A program made the position numbers and the translations under genes. A DNA stretch of 30,642 bases from Pigoraptor chileana (taxonomy: Eukaryota > Opisthokonta > Filasterea): assembly GCA_943704495.1 (NCBI GenBank), contig CALSCR010003409.1, positions 1 through 30,642 on the forward strand, in the 5' to 3' direction. This document shows positions 19,501 to 27,915 of the stretch, one piece after another; position 1 is the first letter of the stretch, and every line of letters starts with the position of its first letter. The notes beneath the pieces were generated by a model. That model was not told the DNA's origin. It did not search any database and saw only the letters and a program-made list of their open reading frames with translations.

Positions 19501-21841
19501 CCAGCGAGCCCCTCGAACCCCCCGCTCCTCCAAACACGAATAGTTTCGACTTGAGGGCAACACATGCGTGTGCACGCCGAGCAGATGGAGAGGGCCCAAA
19601 GGCGCCTGCAGCCTGGTACGATATCCACTCTCCCGCTGCGCCGCAAGGAATGTCCGTGGTGTCGCAATCAGTCAGAGCAATATAGTAAGTAACAACGCTC
19701 CCATACTCAAACTACAAATTGATGGGGAAAAAAACAAACAAAAACAATGCAAACACAAACAGAGCAAAACAAACAAACGAATTACATCATTTTCGGTTTT
19801 CATCAAATGCGGTCACACTACTGAGACAAAGAGGCGCTCGACTCACTCTTTGTGTTCAAGGCAAACAGATGGTCCACATCCTCGCCCTTTGTGGGTACGT
19901 TCCCGCCAAACACGTACAGAGTTCCATCGTCAGTTGCGCATGCCCCGTGCTCGGCAACGGCAGCGGGAATCGTCCCCGAGGGGCTGAGAACAGACCACGC
20001 TTTGGACGATGGGTTGAAGACATGCACGGCGTTGCCTGCATCGTGCGACTTGCCACGGCCTCCAAAGAGGTAGAGCTGTCCACCGGAAGCGACAAGAGAG
20101 TGGCCGGATCGAGGGGACGGCGCCTTTCCAGAATGCTCCACGTGGACCCATCCGAGAGATTCTGGCGGCGCAAAAAATCAGATGCACTTTGAGTTCATAG
20201 CGGGCAGGACAAGGTAACAACAGAGTGATTTTGTGTCAATGTGCAACATGCCACTCACAAAAGGCGCCTCATAAAAAAAGCCTGATGGCCCCGCAAAGCT
20301 AACTGTATGAGAATATGTGTGCATACAAACAACGCGCATCCGGTGCGAAAGTAGGCACGACACCACACTTCTGCGAGTAAATTGGTACTTCACTGGAAGA
20401 AAATTAAAAAAAGGGCTATCTGCACAACAAAAAAAAAACCAACACAGAAACTCACTGGTGTCAAGCACGTAGAAATCACCGAGACGCGTGTTGTTTTGCA
20501 CACCGCCAAAGAGATAAATGTGCTCCCCGATTGCGGCAAGCGCATGGCCCTGGATGTCGCCATCAGCGGAAGACATAATCGAAGCGCGAGTATGCACGCA
20601 GTGCCCGATGAAAAAAAAAGTGGTTAGTAATACAAATATTCGTCCAACTTGCGAGAACGATTTCCCAATTGAAGCTTAAAAACGTGCGTAAGTAAGACAC
20701 ACACCTGTCGCGCGGACGGCAGCGCTCCCTGCACACGCGGGCGCGACCAAGCCTTGCTCTGCGCGTTCAGCACAAAGAGGCCATCGTCCTCTGTCGAATG
20801 TCCAGTTCGCCCTCCAAAAGTGTACATTTTCCCCGACACAAACACACTCGCGTGGCCTGTGCGTGGCGATGGAGGCACACCTGTGACTGGTACCTTGGTC
20901 CACGAGCTGAGTCCGGCTGCACATTCGTGATTGGCGCAAATATAATAATAATAATAGAAAAGTGTCTGTTAGATGAGTGTTTGCACTTCTATGAAAGAGA
21001 ATCACAATCATATAAGGAGCTCCTATATCAGTAAGGGAGCCGAACAATTTGCGTGACATGCAAGTCACAAAATGGGGACTTAAAAAGGTGACTGCCCAAT
21101 GCAATGCCTCGCACACAACCCGTTCTTACATACATACCTGTTCCGAGAACATAGACTTCGCCGGTAAGTTCTCCTCTTGCGTTTTCGCCGCCAAACACCC
21201 AAGCCTCCGCTGCATCTTTCTCTGCAACACTTGCGCCTGAGAGAGGAAGGGGCGAATCTCCCTTGATCTTGCTGTTACTCCACGGCGTCGTTGAGGAGAT
21301 GCCGCCCGAAGAGGAGTCGGTAACAGAAGGCCGCGCGCTGGAAACAAAATATGCATGGACAGACGACAAGCACAACAAAATGAGAACGCACGCACACTTG
21401 TACCGGTTCGCAGGTCGTGTATTAAAAAACATGAGGTCCTTCCGCACAGGCACACAAGCCACTCACGGTGATGCCTGGCTGGGTGCAGGCTTTGATTGCT
21501 GGCTCGCCTGTGCGTTTGAGGGCGGCCCACCCGCGTTGAACATGGCCTTCGCACCGCGCGTTGCCGACGATATTGCCTGGTTGATTTCGTCGGCGCAAGG
21601 TTTGCACATGGGTGACCCTAAGCGTAACATCACAGACGAATGCACGCCAGACAAGGATCGAAAAACAACAACCAAAATCATTAATTTAATAGGCACCGTT
21701 GTATGCCATGCTTGAGATGTGTGTATGTGTGTGTGTGTGTGTGTGTGTGTTTGGAGTGAGGGGTATTCACTTGCACCAACCATCAACGTTCACGACTTGC
21801 CCGAAGATGGGCTTGTCGCATGATGAACATGACTCCGGCAT
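16552..21841 (-). CDS. Half-LIM / Kelch / coiled-coil / polyproline / WH2 protein
   Basis: A predicted 1,233-residue actin regulator. Exons: 21841-21781, 21617-21467, 21337-21138, 20916-20705, 20549-20456, 20161-19847, 19635-19477, 19429-17174, 17011-16838, 16631-16552; every junction keeps phase. Residues 1-30 hold C5-x2-C8 and C25-x2-C28, resembling the two ends of a LIM domain with its middle missing. After a Pro/Ser linker, residues about 115-398 give about six Kelch repeats (HIYLFGG, QLYLFGG, KLFVFGG), enough for a propeller. About 508-1105 is an Ala/Lys/Glu-rich coiled coil, followed by polyproline PPPPPPPM blocks at about 1120-1149. A WH2 motif, RGALLDQICGGVKLKKA, lies at 1160-1176. 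The protein ends with GMGALMAEMAAKKLQKKA, which resembles actin-binding C-termini. No FH2 domain is present, so it is not a formin. Kelch plus coiled coil recalls fungal Tea1-type polarity proteins; recruiting profilin-actin through polyPro-WH2 is inference. Confidence 0.9.
19430..19476 (-). other. 47-nt intron linking Kelch and coiled-coil halves
   Basis: The minus-strand intron opens with GTGGGT and ends in TTGCAG. Removing it joins the last Kelch strand (VHILDL) in phase to the coiled-coil exon. This junction makes the Kelch and WH2 halves one gene. Two other donors in the same gene are also GTGGGT, which supports the call. Confidence 0.75.
21718..21750. repeat. TG microsatellite in intron 1 of the Kelch-WH2 gene
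   Basis: About 16 TG units on the plus strand. On the minus-strand transcript this reads CA, the opposite of the other intronic repeats in this window. It lies between the half-LIM exon (21841-21781) and exon 2. Confidence 0.9.
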
Positions 21842-22506
21842 TTTCTTGCTCTCACTAATCACAATGCGATGCAAAGAGGGAGAGATCTTTCAACTTTCGG
21901 GACTCTGTACTGCGGATCTTTATACGTCCGTGATGCCTCAACATGGAACATGTGTGTGCGTGTGTGCGTGCAATCAGATTGTGTTTCAAATTCAGTCATC
22001 GTTTGTGTTTTGTTGACATTGCGGGTCAACTGGCGTCTGATTGGTCAGTGCATTTCCTTTTTGGGAATCCTTCCGTGTTACTCCACACTAATTTGTGCGA
22101 CACCGCAAACGGAACTGAACACAAAATGCATCTCCTGCACGATTAAAAAAGTTCAGACCCCCCAATATGCAACCCAAAACCAACAGTTAGAATGATGTAA
22201 CCTGCTCTGAGCACTATTGAGGCTTTTGCTTTGATCATGCTGATGCTCAAATAACGTCGATCGATCGATCATTCGACAATATTGGTATCAGTGACCTCAA
22301 GAAATGTGTCTTGAATTTTAGGTCAAAAAGGTTGCATGCAACATACAGCTTGAGAAAGGCACGGACGCGGGGCTACAAAGGGTCTAATCCTCTGAGCACG
22401 AAATAAAAACAGAACTCACGAAGCAACACAACAACACAAAACACAACAGGAGAAATGACAACTAATATTTACAAATAATAGACGATGGGTTGGTCGAGTA
22501 AAATCA
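21842..22506. promoter_or_regulatory. Region upstream of the Kelch-WH2 gene
   Basis: A stretch of 665 nt between two minus-strand genes, expected to hold the Kelch-WH2 promoter and the 3' UTR of the GDPD-like gene. It is AT-richer than its surroundings. A GATC-rich run (TCGATCGATCGATC) lies at about 22258-22271. No coding sequence or canonical minus-strand AATAAA was seen near the upstream stop codon. Confidence 0.4.
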
Positions 22507-25258
22507 TCACGCCCACAGCGTGAGATCCACATCCCACCCATCCATTATTGTTCCACTGTATGCAACGGGCAGGCCACATCCGGCAGAGTCTTTTGTGTCG
22601 GCGTGGATGCCAGTGTGCACCGCCACGAGCGTAACGGCCCGAGTGCTGCACAGATTGATGCGCAAATTAGAACGAGAAAGCAGAGCACTTGAAGGCCAGA
22701 AAGGGACGAACACAAATAATAAATAGCAAAATAAACATAAAGCGCACTAGACTCACCGACTGTCTCCATCCTCATTATCCGCCGGTGCAAGCGAGACCAC
22801 GGGCGCGCTACTTCCCATGTCATACATTCCGTGCGCCACGTGACGAGAGCAGGCCGACGCCACCGACCCGGATGCGAGCTGTGCAATCAGGCCCCGCACG
22901 CTGCCCACAGTGTAGGTGAGGACGTTTGGCGTCGACGTGGGCTCAAGATCGCAGAGGGCTGGCTTGTTCTGCGTGTTATGCTTCACGGTGTTAAATGGAA
23001 ATCCGTCCTTTGTAGTGACGGCAAAAATAATTCCAACAGCGGGAATCGCCGCAACGGCCACGTGCGCCTCCGTCCCCACAGTGAGTGGCGATGCAGGTGA
23101 TATCACGTGGAAGCCAGTGGCTTCCGTCACGCACAAAACAGTCGCCATGACGACCTCGGCATTGGAGCGCGCAAATGTTGCAATGACCACGTGGCCGCCA
23201 TCACAGGTTGCAGTTTCCTCGTCTCGGACGAGTGCGACACTGGCCGATTTAACGGGCGACGAAGAGACGCACACGGTGCCATTTTCGACAACGACGGCGT
23301 TGGAGAGGGGGGCAGGATCATTCGCAGATACAAAAGAGCGGAGAAGAGCGCCGCATTCGGACGTTGAAATGACATCCACAGCCATTGTCTTGTCACGCAG
23401 AGGAGATGCCGCAATTGAGTGATACGCGATTTGTGAATCCGAAGTCGACGCCGGAAGCGATCCCCTTGCGACAACTTCCAAAGAGGGAATGGGTCTCTCT
23501 GCAAGGCTAAGGGCAACATACGATCCGGCATTGTCAGCTATGAGAAGCACCGGCGCAGAGGACGAATGTGCCGTGTGCACAATGGACGCCGATACAACTG
23601 CGCTGCCCAGGAGGCCAAAAGGGGAGTCACCGCCAGCGAGAACACCAACTGGATCGCGTAGCGGAACAACGATCGTGCCGACTGCATTGACGCCATATGC
23701 TCTGACTTCAGCAACTGTGGTCGATTCGCCCGCGACGACCGCCGCCTCAGTTGTGGCCCGCTCCACAACAATGATGAGGCTGGTATGCAAATCAGACTCG
23801 TGGTCGGTGCCATAATTCAAAGAGACGACAAGAGGATCGCCAAAAGCAATGCCACTCGTGGTGGTGAAGCCGCCGAGAGAGGATGCATCTACGGTAGGAA
23901 GCTCAACGTTCCAAGCGTTACCAGACGCACGCGCGGAATAGATTAGAAACTGGACGGGGTCGATGTTGATGGCGAAGCGAAAACCGGGAGTGTGTCGTGG
24001 GCCTGCGTTCCACGTACAATGATGAAGAAAGTGAGCTTAAAACATTTGAAGGCTCCTAAACTAAAGTTGAATATATGGAGTTTGAACGCAAAAATGGCAC
24101 ACCACCAACATTGGAAGTCTACATGCAAACTAGAATCTTAGAAATATACAAAAAATAAAATCAAGTTCACAAAACCACATACCATTTCTGTACGTTGATG
24201 CGATCTCCAGAATGGATTTCTGGTCAGAGGGTTCCCACAGCAGATAGGGCATGGAGCGCCCCGCAAACTTGCCATAGTGTATCGCACGCATCACCGATAC
24301 CAAGAGATACGACGGTTTGCCCTCGGGCATGTTGTTGATGGTGAATCTGTCATAGCCAAGCGTCGGATCATCCGACGTTGCCGCATCCCAGGGGTCACGC
24401 ATGACGATCCACGTCGCATTCCATGGACGCCAGCGGTTTGCAAGGCACTTCTGAGTCGGCGTTGCTGCGCCATCGAGGATGAATTCAACGTTGAGGCCGT
24501 GAGCGGCGATCGCCGAATTGGCGCTGTTGTCCAAATAAAAAGAGTGAGAGGAGGTTCAGCCGTAAAAGTACAGGTGAAATTATTCAGAAGGGGACAAATA
24601 TAATGTTGGGCGCGTGTGTGTGGATTAGTAGTGACAATTGCAGTTCGGCGAGCGCAAATTAAAGTAACCGCACCTGTCAAAGAACGTGTCGACAAGCGCC
24701 GTCCAGTTTGCGGAAGCAGGGCTGCCGTCGCACGGATTGTCGTATTTGAAACATAACGCAATGAATATTGTCTCGGGACCCTGTTTGTTCGTCCAATTGA
24801 CGCGAGCACCGGAGGAACGGGGAGGGGCGGAGAAGAGAGTCTATGAGAGATCTGACACGCTATCTTTGCTCAATTAGCTTGACATCGCGAAATTCAAGGC
24901 CTATGCAACATACCGAAAATATGTTCACGTTCTCCGGAGATGTGGCGAAGTCAAGGACATCGTCCAGTGCGAAGTATGACTTCCTCTCAGCGACCGGGTC
25001 GTCATGGTTCAGCAAGAAGCATCCCCGCGATGGATCCTTCACGTTGGGTTGAGATGCACAAAACTCTGTGGGCATGAAGTGTGGGTCGATCTTCAACCAT
25101 GTGGCCCCCTTACGCAGAGTCTGCGGCCACTCGCGGAGGTCGTTGTACGAATGAACTTGGTAGCCAATCTCGGTTGCACTTTGAACGAGAGAACCGAGAA
25201 GTGCCACAGCGATGGCAGAGAAGAATACCACACGCGCAGACCACTCGCACGGGCGCAT
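22507..25258 (-). CDS. Secreted GDPD/PLC-like phosphodiesterase-fold protein
   Basis: A 745-residue protein from exons 25258-24914, 24840-24674, 24523-24183, 24002-22757 and 22645-22507, with phases agreeing throughout. Residues 1-28 form a signal peptide (hydrophobic VVFFSAIAVALLGSL, then Ser-Ala). Residues 36-87 resemble the active-site start of the GDPD/PLC-like TIM-barrel family: H36 in HSYNDL, then WLKIDPHF (54-61), then LNHDDP (83-88). These match the family order His, Glu-x-Asp, His-Asp, except that the usual Glu is Lys56. Later segments fit a barrel (ETIFIALCFK, VEFILDG, ATWIVMRDPWD). The last roughly 400 residues are Val/Ala/Ser-rich and beta-like, of no recognised family. No C-terminal membrane segment is seen, so secretion or an endomembrane lumen is likely. 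Substrate is unknown, and the Lys makes canonical metal-dependent catalysis doubtful. Confidence 0.75.
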
Positions 25259-26216
25259 GTTTGCTTTTCCAAATCGGCGTCAGATTAGAGAGGGTTCATA
25301 TAACACTATTCAAATTTAGGCTGCATGTGCGAGTTCGAAGAATTCACGTGTACGATTAAGATGACGAATATTAAATGCAAAATGCCTTTTGAATGCCGAA
25401 TACAGGGTCTGTGTCCACACCACGACTGGCTGTGGAAGATATTTTTCTGGCTTGCCCAGATGCCAGATTATTCTGAGCGACATCTCGGAACAAATTAAAG
25501 GCGGGAATATATTTTGGCGGTCGAAATTTTTAATTCGGATTTGATGAACATGTGCCAACCAAGTACAGCAGCAGTATGAAGCAAATTTTACGCCGAGGCG
25601 ACGGCAACACCACGGCCGTGTTCTTTGTCAGCCGTGCTGTTTTGCACTTACATACACACAGACACACACAGACACACACACGCAGACACACAGACACAGA
25701 CACACACACACACACACACAATGACACACGCGCGCGGTTAACTTCGTCGATCACCTTGCGCTCGATTCAATGAAAAAGGCCTTATATTTCTCTTTTCTCT
25801 CAGATTCGAAGTGGTAAACGTTCTCAACCATCGAAACTGTCGAAGAAAAAACACTCGAGATCATGTCACTTGTTACGGTCAATCCGCAGGTCCGCATGCC
25901 CGACAAAAGGTATATCACATTAGAACTGTTATTCTTGCTGCCCGAAAACATTGAAAGGCCGAGGAACCCAAATAGCGTTGTTCTGTCCTTGGTTTTCTTG
26001 AATCGACGTTTTGAATGTCCTTCTACATTTCAGATTATGTCAATTTTCAGACATACGGAACTGTCATTTCCTTCTGTCGTCCATTACAACTTGAAAGTCC
26101 TTTATTTATTAAGAATTTGGGTGTATCGTCATCACCTCACAAGTATCCTTCGCAGCCGATCGAAACCGCAATGGAAAAACACGCGTTGAAAATTGTTTGT
26201 GCGCTCTACAACGCAT
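25259..26216. other. Gene-poor, AT-richer intergenic stretch with CA microsatellite
   Basis: A stretch of 958 nt between the divergent starts of the GDPD-like gene and the Cys-rich orphan. Open frames here are AT-rich and show no family match. A long CA/CAGA tract lies at about 25651-25730. The promoters of both flanking genes should lie here; I found no clear core element. Confidence 0.5.
25651..25730. repeat. Intergenic CA/CAGA microsatellite
   Basis: About 80 nt of ACAC with regular ACAGAC interruptions, the only long CA tract in this window that lies outside an intron. It produces spurious Thr-His and Val-Cys frames. Confidence 0.9.
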
Positions 26217-26993
26217 ATGCCGCATATGCCATTTGCAGCGTTCGGACACGGAGTCTACAGCCCAATCCAACAAGCAATCGTTAATCGCGTTCTGCGCCAA
26301 TACGCCATTCAGGATGCGCGCGGCGAGTATAGTCTTCCCGTGACCGCAGCGATGCCTACCGCCAAACAAGTTGAAAACCGTCTTTTTGACGCTTTTGTCG
26401 AGGAGGTGCGCACGCCTGGAAAGTACCCTCACAACCAACAGCTTTCGGGGCAGACGACTTGCCTCCGCACCACATATCTCGCCAAAAGGCCGAGGATGGG
26501 TGCCTTGGCAGCTCCGCCGAGGACGGCAGCTCCGGCTCCCGCTACAGCTGCGGCCCCTGCCCCCCTGGCACTCCCTGTCCCTGGCTCGACGTTTGCTGCT
26601 GCTGCGACGATCGGCACTGCTGCGGCCGATGTCGCCGTTGCACCCGCGGTTTCCGCTCAAGCTGCAGGCATGGCAGGCGCACTAGTGCCTGATGTCCCAC
26701 CCAAGCCTAAGGTCTGCACGGGCCGGTTTAAGGCATGTCGGCGCCCGCTGACCGATGGAAAGCGATACTGCAACGCGTGCAGGTGCACGCCCAAAACCAA
26801 GAAGGGTCACCGGTGTGAGATGGAGGCGGCCAGTAACGGAGAGTGCAGCCTTCACCGCACTGTGCAGACCCGACAGGCGCGCACACAGTTGGCCATGCTG
26901 TCGGTGTTCTTGGGAATGGTTGGCAACCCTTTGAAGCGCAGACAGGCAATGATGTGGGACGACTTGCAAGGACGACTTGCAGACAGGCAATGA
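26217..26993 (+). CDS. Intronless Cys-rich hypothetical protein
   Basis: An open frame of 258 codons from ATG 26217 to TGA 26991-26993; I do not recognise the family. Residues 1-85 are mixed and probably folded (SPIQQAIVNRVLRQYA, QVENRLFDAFVEEVR). A Pro/Ala-rich linker of about 75 residues follows. Next comes a Cys cluster: CTGRFKACRRPLT, then YCNACRCTP, then HRCEMEAASNGECSLHR, giving about seven Cys plus His that could bind zinc. The end is basic. It is the only intronless gene in the window and sits between AT-rich gene-poor stretches, so transfer or mobile-element origin is possible but unproven. A 9-bp tandem duplication sits at the start codon and a 41-bp one at the stop. A frame encoding an acidic tail (GSDESDEDSFGMY) follows the stop immediately, so the natural C-terminus may differ. 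Confidence 0.5.
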   Translation: MPHMPFAAFGHGVYSPIQQAIVNRVLRQYAIQDARGEYSLPVTAAMPTAKQVENRLFDAFVEEVRTPGKYPHNQQLSGQTTCLRTTYLAKRPRMGALAAPPRTAAPAPATAAAPAPLALPVPGSTFAAAATIGTAAADVAVAPAVSAQAAGMAGALVPDVPPKPKVCTGRFKACRRPLTDGKRYCNACRCTPKTKKGHRCEMEAASNGECSLHRTVQTRQARTQLAMLSVFLGMVGNPLKRRQAMMWDDLQGRLADRQ

Positions 26994-26999
26994 TGTGGG
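26938..26999 (+). repeat. 41-bp tandem duplication across the orphan stop codon
   Basis: A 21-nt unit beginning GCAGACAGGCAATGATG occurs at 26938-26958 and again at 26979-26999. A second element, GACGACTTGCA, occurs at 26958-26968 and 26971-26981. The 41-nt period is not a multiple of three, so the duplication changes frame and helps place the present TGA. Confidence 0.9.
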
Positions 27000-27915
27000 C
27001 TCCGACGAGTCTGACGAGGACAGCTTCGGCATGTATTGAGATGCTTTGCAATGAAGGGCTTTGCGCATTTTTTATTTTACTTTTACTGACATCCAAGACT
27101 TTTTAAGGCTACTTTAGAACTTGATTTTCTCTCCTCAGTCAATAGTTTCGGACAAATTGCGTCATGAAAGTATTTCTGTCATCAGTTTGCGGGAGCTTAT
27201 TTGAAAAGTGAGTACGCAGAACGTGCGCAGTTTTCACGCAGTTTCAAATTAAGCCAATCGATGAACTTTTCCCGTAGCTTCGCAAACTTCCCCGAAGGAT
27301 TAGATTGAAGTTGAAAGTAAAGCATGTGTAATTAAATGGGGATATTTCAAATAAATTGACACGGCTGGAGTGCGCGACTCCATTTTTGGCACACGTACGA
27401 AACGCACAGAATTCATGTCGCCATTTTTGCACGACACTACTGCTCCACACTACTATCCAACATCACGGCATGTGCACACACTGTTGTAACCTGCTTATTG
27501 GACGCACGTCATCTATTCGCAAAAGGAGGCCACGTAATTATTATGCATTCACATTACGCGCAGTTGACACAAACACAGTCACACAAAAAGGCCGCTGGAA
27601 TCCGACCGTCGAGCAGCACTTCAATGTCATTTTGGTTGTTGCAAGCATCCAACACCACTTAGGACTCTTTTCTCACACGGCGTACCTGGCAAGAGGGAGC
27701 GAAATCCAGCATCTCATTCTTTTACAGAAAATATCTGTTGCAGCGATAGTGTCTCGTTTCTTGAAGTCACTCGTCAAGTGGATTTGAGGACCTTGGTGAT
27801 ATTCACGACGACATTGGAGCGACTGCTCGTGCACGCACGTTCCGAAGCGGCAACCAAAACGAACACGGAGTGCCCCGTTACAGGTGGACGGGGTGAGCCG
27901 TCTGCGGCAGAGATA
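26994..27915. other. Gene-poor region upstream of the Ariadne gene
   Basis: A stretch of 922 nt, AT-rich between about 27040 and 27360, holding the 3' flank of the orphan and the promoter and 5' UTR of the RBR ligase. A plus-strand AATAAA near 27349 is far from the orphan stop codon. No RNA gene or further coding region is supported. Confidence 0.5.

Noticed and set aside
22258-22271. GATC repeat as a possible special site
   Set aside because: It is a short simple repeat with no symmetry or neighbouring motif beyond the tandem tetranucleotide itself.
25863-26189. 108-codon frame upstream of the Cys-rich orphan
   Set aside because: It is AT-rich with no recognisable domain and no convincing splice link to the orphan frame.
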